64,000 nucleotides of DNA, taken from NCBI RefSeq assembly GCF_021134715.1, contig NC_060019.1, forward strand, positions 11,794,001 to 11,858,000, in the 5' to 3' direction. The notes under the pieces were generated by a model, which saw only the letters and a program-made list of their open reading frames with translations, did no database searches and was not told where the DNA came from. The position numbers were made by a program, and so were the translations under genes. Of the stretch, positions 50,671 to 61,940 are shown one piece after another; within the stretch, counting starts at the first letter, position 1; each line of letters starts with the position of its first letter. The stretch comes from Daphnia pulex. Its lineage: Eukaryota; Arthropoda; Branchiopoda; Diplostraca; Daphniidae.

Positions 50671-51481
50671 ATAGTTAAAATCCTCAAATTTCGATGTCTT
50701 AAAATGCTATTAAGCTGGTTTTAACTAAAATACTGAACCACGCGAAACTTGTCTTACTTCTCCGTATCCTCCCACGTCACAACAATCCCTCATTTTTCGT
50801 TCATTTACTCATTTTCATTTGCATTATGGTCTTCGAGTTTTTTGCACGCTCGGCATTGTTTTTAAGTTTCCATGAACGCCCCGAGTTATATTCCCTGTCT
50901 TCGAGTTTTCTTTTCCAAATGTACGATCGAAGTAACCAGAAATACAACGTCAACTTTTTCGTACGTCATGCTGCCACTATAGCTGAACTGCTATCAGTAC
51001 AAACTATTCATTTACCCGCGTGACCTTAATCTTACGGCTTGATAAAAAAAGTCTTGTTGATAAAAAGTATTTTTCCATGGGCTCTTGGGTTAGAAAGATG
51101 GCTAAACGGCAAAAAAGGTAAAGCTCTAGTCCATTAACCGACGTAACGGTGTTAGTTCACTTCGCTCCAAACTGTGCCAAGTTCGAAAGACGAAAAAGAA
51201 AAACTGATGGCGTAACACAAACGTCAAAAAGTGCAAATATCGTGGTAGTTTCCTTTTACAATTGTAACTAATAATTTCAATATTCGAATCTTGGGACTGT
51301 TGGGATTGACGTAACCTTTGAATTAGAAATACAGCGGAATATTATCCTGAATTTGGACCAATTCAGAGAAAATACAAATGTAGGCGACTAGATCCTTGAT
51401 TTAAAATGTTTTCATGAATCTAAATGTATCTTATTAATTTCCTAACTGCTTTCATTCATCATTAAAGACAATTCCTTTGCG
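50671..51481. other. Spacer between HP1 and the PY-motif gene
   Basis: AT-rich, with no supported exon. A pyrimidine tract and AG just before 51482 (CATCATTAAAG) could be an acceptor, so the next gene may have an untranslated upstream exon in this stretch. Confidence 0.35.
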
Positions 51482-52944
51482 ATGGTTTCTACGGAATTCC
51501 AGAACGAACCATCTTTGACGCTACAAATTCAGATTTCGCGACCAAGATTCATCAATTGGTCCTCGCACTTAAATGAAACTAGTACTGAACCACCTTATAA
51601 CCCGACAACAAAAAGGTAAAATGTTATACATTGAATGAATTCGAATTTTGATATTTCCTTTTTTCATTGGGACTTTTGCAATGGACAACTAATCCCGGAA
51701 AATTTATTGGCGTACTATAGATTAACCAACGATATGTAGCTTGTTGACTGCATGGAAAATAAAACCATTTTATTTTATTATTCAGTCCGGTTGATAACGG
51801 AGAAAATTCGAGCGTGACGGATAGCTATAAAATGGCCGCACAGGTGGCCGTTGGTGCTGCTATTATCGTGGCTCTGACTATACTTTTGGCGCTTATCTGG
51901 AACGCGTAAGTCAATTATATAAAAATAAAATACGCAATTTAGTTAGTGATTACGCAACTCAAAGTACACTAACCATTTCACCACTTATTTGTTAACTTTT
52001 CGTGCAGTATTAGAATAACCTAATGGCCAAAAATAGAACATAGTACCTGAATATTTCGCTATAATAAAGAAATTCTTTTAAATTAAACGTTGAAAGAATT
52101 GTATGACAAATCAATCGATCTTTTATAGCGTATAGCTCGTAATCAGATAATATATAAACTCTTTCGAATGACTGAAATGTTTAATTATATTACGACTGTA
52201 TGATCAAAGAAAATCGGCGTTTTCCACCAATAAAAATATTCATCTAATCAATTCATTATCATTTGAACGACAGATTCAAGCGTCGTTTTCCCAACAGCAA
52301 TAATTCGGGAGCGGCGTCTTCGACTTCGAGACGCTACAGCACTGATAGCTTCGACAGACTGGTGGAGGATCGATTGCGCAACCGTCCGCCTCCGTACAGT
52401 CCCGATCAAGATAAGCCGCCCTCGTACGAAGAATCCTTTCACGACACAACCCATCGCCATCACTCGCCCACCGTAAGCATAATATATCCCCTATATAATA
52501 ATACCAGTTAATAATATCTACTCAATTTTTATTCTCCCCCATGACACTGATGTCATTTGGCGCCCTTTTTGATTTGGTATTATGCTGTAACATCCACAGT
52601 CGAGAAGAAGAAGTCGGGATCGACGACGCCTTCAGCGTGAAGCGGCCAGCAGTTTAGAGGTGCCTCGTGTGCACGAAATAACCAACAGGTACCCATCAGC
52701 GGCTCCGAGTGATGGCGGCCAAGAATCGACTCGAGTGTCGCTCCCGAGTTACAGCACGGCCATCCGATCCGTCAGCTATGACAATCGGGCCTTTTCGGCC
52801 GAAGAACCGGAACGGCCAGCAATGTCGACGGTCCTGACGGACATTCCCAGCATTTCAATGGCCGTTTACGTGAACGAAAGGGAATTGTCGCTCGGCTGCC
52901 AGGACGGCGATAACGACGACGGTATCGTGATGCTTCACCTTTAA
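51482..52944 (+). CDS. Commissureless-like PY-motif single-pass membrane protein, 265 aa
   Basis: Exons 51482-51615, 51786-51905, 52274-52472 and 52600-52944 give 798 bases and 265 residues. There is no signal peptide. A ~60-residue N-terminus with N-glycosylation sequons (NET, NSS) precedes one helix at about residues 62-83 (AAQVAVGAAIIVALTILLAL). FKRRF then marks the cytoplasmic side. The tail carries PPPY (123-126), PPSY followed by EESFH (133-136) and LPSY (199-202); a further EPPY lies in the N-terminal part (36-39). PY motifs recruit Nedd4-type WW-domain ligases. Drosophila Commissureless has the same plan (no signal peptide, extracellular N-terminus, cytoplasmic PPCY and LPSY) and sends Robo to endosomes during midline crossing. 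Sequence identity outside the motifs cannot be judged, so a convergent Nedd4 adaptor is possible. Poly(A) signals occur at the stop (TTTAAATAAA) and at 53605-53610. Confidence 0.75.
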
Positions 52945-54183
52945 ATAAATGTATAGCGCGTGCAGCTTTGCGGTTGTTAACAATAGCAAAATGGTTGTGA
53001 TAATAGTTTCCGCTTCGGGGCTATTCTCACGGCGAATAAGTCGCGCTATATTAAAATAGAAATATAGATCGTTTTTCTTATATTTTTATTCGGTTACCTT
53101 TGACGCAAGGCCAACACAATAATAATAGTCACACCTTTTCACGCGTAACTGACTTTTCCATGGATGACAATTTAACTTTCTGAGCAGTGAATGTGATGCG
53201 CATATATAGATGGTTGCTATGGCTCGAGCTGTGAGCGCGAGTTTTGACTTTCGTGAATTGAAATGGTTTTTATAGACACGCAGTTGTATCGCAAACTTAT
53301 TAAATTGCAAAATTTGTGATGGTGCTGTTATCTATTGAATTATTAGCCCACGCCAGAAAATGTACTATCATATATCCTTTTGATTTTGTCAAATGTTTTC
53401 CGAAATTTGATTGGCGGCGGGTGATGTTTACAAGTGATTTTGTGTCACTCTAAATTATGACGTGTGCTGTGATGTTGAAACTTGTATGTAAATTTTATCG
53501 ACCAATCGATAAATAATACCGTGGCAACGTCTTTTGATTCGCGCTAATGTATAAATGCAAATATTATCCCCATATGTAATACCAATTGATTATATATAAC
53601 ACCCAATAAATGTTGTGAGCAAAATTTAAAAAAATTTGCATCAAATAAATCAGAATGTCTCAGATGAGAAATAAAGTCAATGATTTCAAGCATAGTCGTT
53701 TGAAGAGGAAAGTTGGCAGAGGACGTGCATTCTCGTCTTAGAAAACGGAAAGAAATGAAAAGCAGAGTCTTAATTAAACGAGAGAAGATTAGGGCTATGG
53801 CTTCGCTGAATTTTTGAAGACGTCTATATGATACCTTTCAGTCCAATTGGAAAAGGAATGAAATGTTCTATTATGGAAGCGCAAGGCAGCAGTGATTACA
53901 CGGAGTGAGATTCAAAAACTGGCTGGTAGTATAGGGCGGCTGTGTCGCAAAGCGATTGTGTCGAACAAACGGAAATAGCGCAACGCAAAGTTAGACTGCT
54001 GGTTATTCAAATTTTTACAACCGCTTTCAATAGATATAGATGCAACATCGCTTTATTCCCAGTAAAAATGTGAATTTGAATTTATTTTTGCCTTTTCGAA
54101 TGTGAAATGTCATTTTGACTCTGAGTTGTTGCGTTGTATCCGGATTCGGGTTATTTAATATTTGATCCGCCGCCGGCGCAGTT

Positions 54184-54486
54184 TTATTTCAGGGTTGATT
54201 TATCCTGATGAAGCCGGAGAAGACATTTCATCCGTTGTATATAAATACATATAACAGTTCCGCTTGCAATGATTATACACACACACACCACGGGAATGAG
54301 GAAGAGCAGCCAAACCGAGAAACATATAAGAGCACACATCGATGTGCATTTGAAGGGCTCTGGCCTGTATACATAGGATGACGAGCCAACAGGATCACAG
54401 CCGATAAAAGGATACATCAAATTATATTGAAGACTTTGCTGGGTCGGTCTGGCTGGGTATACATAAACGGCGGCGTCTGACGTCAT
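54184..54486 (-). CDS. Possible small cysteine-rich membrane protein, 100 aa
   Basis: A minus-strand frame from ATG 54486-54484 to TAA 54184-54186 encodes a tyrosine/proline-rich N-terminal half (VYVYPARPTQQSL, SSSYVYRPEP). A hydrophobic cysteine-rich helix follows (ALICFSVWLLFLIPVVCVCI) and then a basic tail. The frame stays open to 54540 and an acceptor-like AGCTCAGCAG precedes it, so it could be a terminal exon. There is no family match and no second exon I could join. It could equally be a chance frame. Confidence 0.25.
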   Translation of the reverse strand: MTSDAAVYVYPARPTQQSLQYNLMYPFIGCDPVGSSSYVYRPEPFKCTSMCALICFSVWLLFLIPVVCVCIIIASGTVICIYIQRMKCLLRLHQDKSTLK

Positions 54487-57400
54487 CACATGGTGGGCGG
54501 GCGCCGGAAAAAAAGAAGCGCGTGGGCCGCTGCAGTACAAACCTGCTGAGCTCTACCAGCATCAGCACCAGCTCTTTGTTTCCATGTTAGACGATATACT
54601 ATATAGTGGAGAGACGACGACGCCATCGGTTTAAGTTTTACCAGTAACCGAACAAAACAAAAAAAGAGAAAATGGTGGGGGGGGGACAAAGCGAAAGTAA
54701 ACTTTGGTTGCCGGATTAGAATACAATATAAATTTCCAATATCAGTCTCGTCTGAAATGCAGCTGCTGACTGTGATGCATCCGAGACTAAAGGAATTGTG
54801 ACCGAAAATAAAGTCCCGCAGTCAACAGCGCGCCGCGGTTGTATTAAAAAGTTGCTCGGCTGGATAGAGAAGCGCGCGTGCTGATGTTAACGTCAAAGAT
54901 TTATTTGTGATGTATACGAGAGGATACGGAATTGTAGGCTATACTTTTTCCTCTGTATATATGCATGAACTATATTAGAGTACCAGAGATCAAGATTGAT
55001 CAGGAAACAAATCTGAAAACGTCCAAAAGTTGTTACAACATTTACTTTTTTCAACATTTTATTCTTCCGTGCTGCTCGCGGCGTATATAATGGCGGAAAA
55101 AACCCTTGGAAACTTTTGCACTCTATCGTTGTGTACCTTGTGTAAATTATTCTTATTTCCAACTTGATAGGACTCGAAAATATATAAGGCTCATATCATG
55201 AACGTCAATATAAATTTCCTGCACCGGAAGGTGATTTTCTCTCTCATTTAATTACAGCACCTCTGGAGGCTATTTTTATTCGAATTCCAATTAATTCCCC
55301 CAACCCCCTCAGGAGAGCTAATGATTATACACCAATGAGTAAATGACAGCTGTTGAGCCTTTATGTATACCCCCAGCGCAACGCCATCGGCATAGTATCC
55401 TCATTTTCAATATGCGCGGAGTGATCGCTGATAGTTGTTGATTTTACGGGGCCTTTTTACTTAATTAGCGTAACTAACCAAATTGAGAATAGATTTTTTT
55501 TTAAATGGAGCAATTTAGTTTTTGTCCGTATCTAAGCGCTGTAGCGTGCTATAGCTACCAACTACTATGTGATCTTCCTCCATCTCATCATGTGTATAAT
55601 ATTCCACCAATTGAATTTGTTTGTTTGTTTCCGCATTCTGCTGACAGTTTGCATGCAACAAATATTTCACGAGGAAAAATATCTAAATATTTAAACAGTG
55701 TGGCATCACCTTTCGACGTTGTCGCCGAATATATACACCTTCAAATTATTTGTCACGTTACAATTTGAATTTCGTCTCCAGAAATTCATTCTTGAAATCT
55801 GCATAAAAGTATAAAAGCGTGCTGGTGCACTATAAGTTAAGTTTTTCAAACCAATTACTTCGTAGAAATTATTTAATTGCTGTTCGTTGACGCTAAAAAT
55901 GTCTATAAACTTTTGTTTATTCATCTTCTTTATTAAATATTTGATATTATTAGAAATAAGGAAAAAGGGCGCAGGAAAAGTTGGATTGTCGCTGCTCCGA
56001 TAATCGTTGGAAAAGTTTTATATAACTTACAGGTCACGTATTTCACACAGGTTGTAAACTGTGAATTAACAAGATGATAATGAATAAATAGTCGCATTGA
56101 CGTCTGTGATAGCACAAAAGTGGTCCCAAGTCCCGTCCAAACTCCAAAAGCAAATCGATTTCATATATGACAAAATAAGGTAATCGAAAACTGTCGATAT
56201 AAGAAGAAGAAATATAGGAAAAGGTAGATTATAGGCTTAGCATTTAGTCCGGTATATAGTAGAAATTAGTCGAACTGTATTGGCCTATTACAAACTGATG
56301 TCCAATGAAATAAATCACCAGAATCAATCCAGATGTGATTAAAGACAGCTATATAAACGTCAGTTGAATTTATATAAAAGAGAATCGCTTCCTTTTACGA
56401 GCAGCAAAGCACAACGGCGATTGATGACTATCTTTTATATCCCTGAATCGCTCTGGCACTCTCAAGGTGTCACGAGTGTCGACACACACAGCAATGCAAA
56501 CAGTCGGCAACTCCTGACGGAACGCACAGTGCATTAGTCGCGCCTATATAGGGGTCGTGAGATGGAAATATCGTGTCACTCGTCGTTCCGCGTCACTATC
56601 TTTATCCAGCACACACGTCACACAATTAAAAACAAAATACACCCCCCAGCAGCACTTTTGTCGGCTTATCCGCACGCGTCACGGACGATATCCAGCAACA
56701 GTAGCCGGGCAGCCTTTTTTAATATGAAAGAGGGAAAAAAGGAACATCTCAATTTTCTTTTTCAAATGAAAATGGGGTTCTTCTTTTTCTTACATCTGAG
56801 ATTGGCTGTCGTGCTTTTCTTTGTTATTATAGGCGTCAGAGATGAATTATTTGTGTCTATACATAGCGCCTCGCTGTGTGTGTAGCATTCATTAATTAGC
56901 GTGGATATGACGGGTCGGACCCAAAATAAAAAAGAATAAAAATTGCGCTACATCTGTGTAGGCTATAGGATACAAAGTATAATAGAGGAGCGCTTCATAT
57001 ATAAATGACCTGCGCTGCTGGAGGAATGATTAGCTGCAAGCGACAGCCTATCGGACGCGCGCTTATATTGAATTTCGCTAAAAACAAACGCTGGCTCTTT
57101 TATTACACATATGTGACCTGCTCTGGGCATATGCTCCATTGATCTATTAGACAGCAGCAAGCACCGGTCCAGCATCAGATGCTGCAACCTGCACTTGTGA
57201 TGTATATATTGGATAACGATCAATTGATATATATACAAGTATATTATGTCCTTGTTTTTATTTTATCCCAGCACCGGTGGGTGTAATGGCGTCACGGTTT
57301 GACAGCGTGAAACATTCGCGAAAAGAAATATAGCGCAGAGAGGTGCATGTTTAATCAAATTTGATTTAAGTGCTGTGCTATATATTATTGAGAGTGTTAT

Positions 57401-57761
57401 TGTTATGATGAATCTCACCTCCCGCGGATTTCGGCAAATTTCCGGCGACCGGTCGACGACGACGACGAGCGAGTTGATGCAATTATATAAATTTCCGGGG
57501 CATAAACGCGGCGCGGGTGCTAAAAAGAAAGTGATGTACAAGCAGGAGCAGGCGCATCTCTCTCTACACACAGCATCCGCCGCGAAAGGCTTTATTTGAA
57601 ACTCTCTCTCTATAAGGCGATAAAAAGAAATGAATTCAAAAAGGGTTTCAGTCCGAGAGAGAGTATAATAGAAAGAGAGCTGATGGAGCCTATTGGATTG
57701 TTTGCTATTGTTGGAGAGCGAAAGAAATAAATCAAAATAAAGCTGGGAAAAAAGAGTCCTA

Positions 57762-57777
57762 TAGCCTACGTAGGCTA
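57762..57777. repeat. 16-base perfect palindrome TAGCCTACGTAGGCTA
   Basis: A perfect two-fold symmetric site about 90 bases upstream of the CRF-binding-protein TATA box. Half-sites (TAGGCTA/TAGCCTA) recur through 54.9-59.3 kb. Confidence 0.7.
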
Positions 57778-57863
57778 CGGACGGACGGGCCGCGTGATGC
57801 TGAAAAGGAGGGAGGTGCTGACTGGGAGCGCATCAGGCCGCCTCCGCCCTTCTGGGACTCGAC

Positions 57864-57905
57864 TATAAAAGATCCCATTCCCGAAGTGGAATCTTCGCAG
57901 TCGTA
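57864..57905 (+). promoter_or_regulatory. TATA-type core promoter of the CRF-binding protein gene
   Basis: TATAAAA at 57864-57870 is followed about 30 bases later by an initiator-like GCAGTCG (57897-57903). This predicts a start near 57899 and a leader of ~237 bases to the ATG at 58136. GA-rich tracts lie upstream. Confidence 0.6.
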
Positions 57906-58135
57906 TACGGCCCGCATCGCACTCTAGAGATCCGATTCCACAGCGCTATTACATCAGTATATATATAGGCTTTTATCTACTATAGTCAGAAGAGAATTCT
58001 CCAAATTCTATATCGACATTTGTTGGCAGCAGCAGAGACAATTTCCGACTCGAGTTTGACGGAATCGACGACCCAATTTTGAATTGAAATTTTTGAATTG
58101 TATCACAAGAGAGACACTTTTTCGTCGCCAAAATT

Positions 58136-61100
58136 ATGCTGAACTGGACCCTGTTAGTAGCTGTGATTGGCTGTTATTGCTCGAGCTGTTTGGCTGCTTC
58201 TCTTCTACCTCACGAGCAGGTGAGTTCAATTATCTTTTGGGCGGGTGTATTATTCAGTTACTTTTGGGTTGTCATGGAGCCCAGAAATTAACGAAGGTTC
58301 GTTGTATTATGTTATTCGTTTTGGTTGCTATATGTTGTTCAAAATTTCGATTTAAGCAAAAATGGTTGTGATAACGAAGACTGGCATTTTCCCCCAGAGA
58401 TTTTAAACAGTAATCAAATACCTGAGAATTGAAAAACAAACTTTAAAGTTGCTGTAGGCGTTCCGCTTTTCCTCTATAGAAATACAACAAACAACATCGT
58501 TAGCAAGAGTGAATAGGGCTTCATCAATTGTGCGGAGAGGAAAACACATTTCGCGTCCTGAATACACAACAACCGTTATACAATGACAATATTTGAAAAT
58601 CGCGCTCGAATCGCTCACCACAGCAGTTAATCAGGAGCCCGTAAACCCGCGGGATTTTCCAGCCCGTGCGTCTCACGTTGCCACGGGCGATTGAAGATAC
58701 ATGTGTCGGAAGGCGCACGTTTTTCTCTTGTCACGATCTTTTTCCTTTTCAATGATCGCCGGTTGTATTATATTCAAAAGATATTTATCCACTTATATTG
58801 AGCAGCAGCAGCAGACGGCCGAGCGCGCATCAAAGAACGCAATCATTGAACATCTTGAGCGCAATAAGAGGATTACATTTACCCATGTCAATATAGAACC
58901 ACACATATTGACATAGAAATGTTCCTTCTTTTTCGTTTTTCTGGTTCACGTTCTTCTTGTAAACAGAGCAGAAGATTTCTATAGTTCGTTCCCAGACGTT
59001 CCGTTCCACAGCAGATTCCAAATTTATTTTAGTAGTATTGTAGACATTTCTTATTGTTGATTTTGTTGCTTGTATTCATTTCGATGCCTTTTTTCCTGGC
59101 CAGCAATTTATTATTATACTGTAATTGTGCCGTTGAGTTGTTCCAAGAATTCTTATAATATCTATATATACGACGGAGAAGAAAGTGACCCCAATAAAAT
59201 GGAATAGCCTACATGGGGTTTCGGTATCTATAGGCACTGAGCCTATATTTCACTTATCACTTCAGAAGTAGACCATCTTGTCAATAACTTGACCACCACT
59301 AGCCTACATATAAAAAGAGATCATCTTGATCCAGACTTTTCGTCCATGTAGACTTTAATTTTCACGAATCACGATCAATAAAGGATTTCCGTCTATATAG
59401 TCGGAAACGTCTTTTTGCTGCTTAGTGGTCGTCGTCCTGAGAAATGGAGATATATAAGATGCGGGGCGACGAAAAGAATCCCCACAAGTTCTACTATATA
59501 TTTATTTTATTTTTTCTATAAACCTATATCATAATCTTCTGTGTTTATGGAGCAACAGAGTATTGAGCGTATGTGGAAGAGATAAGAGCCTTCCGAATGC
59601 CATTAGAGATCCCAAGTTGCTGCTGCCGTCCATAATATAATATCTATAAGCACAAGATAGAGTGGATATATAAGAACCTTTGATATTAAATGCAACAATA
59701 TAGACTTCGCTTTGCATCAAGAATTCAAGATATGTACATGTGAGCTCGGCCACAGTATAAATAATACGTCATTCGATATATACAAGGGTAAAAATGCGCC
59801 TTCGCCTGCTGCTGCCGTAGACCCGATTCTTCAGCCCCGTCAACGACGGGATGCGTACAACATCATTGAAGGTAAAATACAACGACCGCATATTATAATT
59901 CCGGGTATATAATGCGTGAATATAAGGAATATAGTAACAAAAAAGGCGCTCTGCTCCTATTTCATGTTGTGTTTTGCCTCTAATGATGATGAACAGATTG
60001 CATGACGGTGACGTCAAAGGATGGCCATTTCTATTACAAAGCCAGCCCCAAGGATGAAGTGGAACCAGGTACAACGTGCGGTCTCTACCTCATCACCGAT
60101 CCCGAGCGACTCATTGAAATCGAGCTGATTCACGTCGACGTTTCCTGCGAAAACGGTGGACTTATCTCGGTAAGTTATTTGCCCTTTTGCACGACCTCAT
60201 TTCACCACTCAAGTTGGAATACTTAACTCGCCCATATGTAATTAAAAATATACCAAAGTCGCCCACCTAAAACTCGGGTGTTGAAGTTTACGGCCACAGA
60301 ATTAATTATTAGGCTAATGTTCGTTGAAAACAGGTGGTTGACGGTTGGGAACTCAACGGTGAATTTTTCCCATCGCCGGAAGATCACCATTTGCCGCTGG
60401 AGCAACGAGTCAAATCGGAATGCGGCAGTCACCAGGTGATGAGTCGATATCTCTCCTCTCAGAATGCAGCTCTCGTCCAATACAGAGTCCCGCGTTTGGG
60501 TCAAGGCTTTTCGCTTCGCGTCAATTACGTCAAAAATCCCCAACGTAATATCATTTTTTTTGCCCGCCATTTTCAAATGATACGGCGAAAATAATTGTTG
60601 GCGTGTTTTTGTTGTTGTTGATGTGTTTTAGCTTGTAATATCCTGGTGGAGGGAACGTCGTATGTTTACACCCTGAGCAATCACGGCCGCCGACTCAATT
60701 GCAGTGTCACCACCCTATTCCCGGCCAGCATTTCCCTCGTTTCGCTCGACGTTGGTTTCACCGAGCAAAGGCGATTCAGTCGAGGGCCATCGTCACGCCA
60801 TCATTTGATCACGCACCGCTCGCCTCCGGGTGAAATCGTCCATAACGTAAACGTTTTCTCAATAGAAAGAAAATTGAATTTTGTTTAAAATTTTCAAATT
60901 TCCCGCTCTTTTTTTTTTTTTTTTTTAATTTTAAAAACCAGTGCGAAGAAAAAGACATGTCTGATTTCCTGCAAATTGGCGGATCTTCCGGGCTGGATAC
61001 GGCCAACATGTTAGTTTCGGATTCCGTCTGCGGTGCAGCTCGTGAACCAAGTACTAATTTCATTTACATTACCACTGAGCAGAGAAACGTTGATTGAAAA

Positions 61101-61284
61101 ATTAACATATTTTTAACTTTTTTTATTTTTTTTAAATCTAGAAACGACTGAAGAAACGATTGCTTGTGGCATCACAACCGTGCGATTGGTCTCAAGCGGC
61201 CGTCATCGCAACTGGGCGCAAGTTTCCATACGCCCGGCCGAAGACGAGGACCTTTCATTGGCCAACGTCATGTGCCCAGCTTAA
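58136..61284 (+). CDS. CRHBP: Corticotropin-releasing-factor binding protein
   Basis: Exons 58136-58219, 59787-59871, 59997-60169, 60334-60544, 60632-60846, 60942-61050 and 61142-61284 give 1,020 bases and 339 residues (human 322). The secreted glycoprotein sequesters CRF-family peptides; in arthropods the likely ligand is the DH44-type diuretic hormone. MLNWTLLVAVIGCYCSSCLA is a clear signal peptide. All ten family cysteines are present (EDC, TTC, VSC, SEC, QPC, LNC, HNC, SVC, IAC, VMC). Conserved blocks: YLITDPERLIEIELIHVDVS, VVDGWELNGEFFPSPEDHHL, LSSQNAALVQYRV, CNILVEG, DFLQIGGSSGLD and TVRLVSSGRH. A dibasic PRQRRDA precedes the first conserved cysteine and could be cleaved. The exon 2 acceptor is uncertain: 59787 fits phase 0, but an AG giving a start at the CTC near 59742 also keeps frame. 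Intron 1 is long (~1.57 kb) for this genome. Confidence 0.93.
58220..59786 (+). other. Long first intron of the CRF-binding protein gene
   Basis: About 1.57 kb against a typical 60-170 in the same gene. No coding sequence is supported. It is rich in TATATA-type words and TAGCCTAC words similar to the upstream region, so it may hold regulatory elements. Confidence 0.5.
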
Positions 61285-61940
61285 AGACACGCAAAATTCA
61301 AATACTACCAAAATCTAAACTTAATTTACGTTTTTAACTCCCTTTTATCGAGCATTTCACGAAAGAAAAAACAACATAAACTGTTGTAAAGATTATTCTA
61401 TTCCATTTCACCCTGCCCCCACACCGAAATCCTATCGATTTTTTTAGTCTAGTCGTTGAACAATCATCTGACATTGTTAGAAAGTTTACTACTCTCCTAT
61501 AATAGCCAATTCAGCAGACGGACACTAAAACTACAATACGGACACACAATGAGTGACGAGGACACACAACTTCTTTCACAAAAAGTCGAGAAAATGAGAT
61601 CCTGGTTAACTTGATTCATTTATTTACCGTGTATGTATTGGCGATACACCCCGTCATGATCTCCACCTCCTTAATTCATTCCCTGACAAATTTTTTCCCC
61701 TCCGGCAAAAGAGACCAGGACGGAAACACCACCACAATTCTCTCAAAAAAAGACAAAACAAATTATGTATGCGGGATTATTTACTATTATTACGATTATT
61801 ACAAGATCATCAATGTATTACTTCTCAACTGTGGATAAGACTTTTCTCTCTCTCTTTCGCTATCAACAATGTACAGTCGTCAGGATCACGATGGGAAGAA
61901 CATGCATGAAAGTTTAGTTTATACGATTTAGGATAGTAAA
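61285..61940. other. Convergent 3' flanks of CRHBP and the coiled-coil gene
   Basis: 656 bases between two converging stop codons. No canonical AATAAA was identified with confidence. A short CTCTCTCTCTTTC tract lies near 61850. No gene was seen. Confidence 0.4.

Larger units (their letters stand above)
52945..57840. other. Long noncoding stretch upstream of the CRF-binding protein
   Basis: About 4.9 kb, the largest gene-poor part of the window. The first ~670 bases are the likely 3' untranslated region of the PY-motif gene (AATAAA at 53605-53610). The rest is rich in TATATA and TAGGCTA-type words, an (AC)n run near 54277, and GA/CT-rich tracts at about 57555-57615 and 57650-57685 that resemble GAGA-factor sites. 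Open frames of 60-107 codons occur on both strands, but only the one at 54184-54486 has features worth listing. Confidence 0.5.

Noticed and set aside
54478-54485. TGACGTCA (consensus CRE)
   Set aside because: A single 8-base site inside a candidate coding frame; too short and uncontexted to call regulatory.
55505-56885. Plus-strand frames of 87 and 107 codons in the gene-poor region
   Set aside because: No domain, biased composition and no joinable exons; expected by chance in 5 kb.
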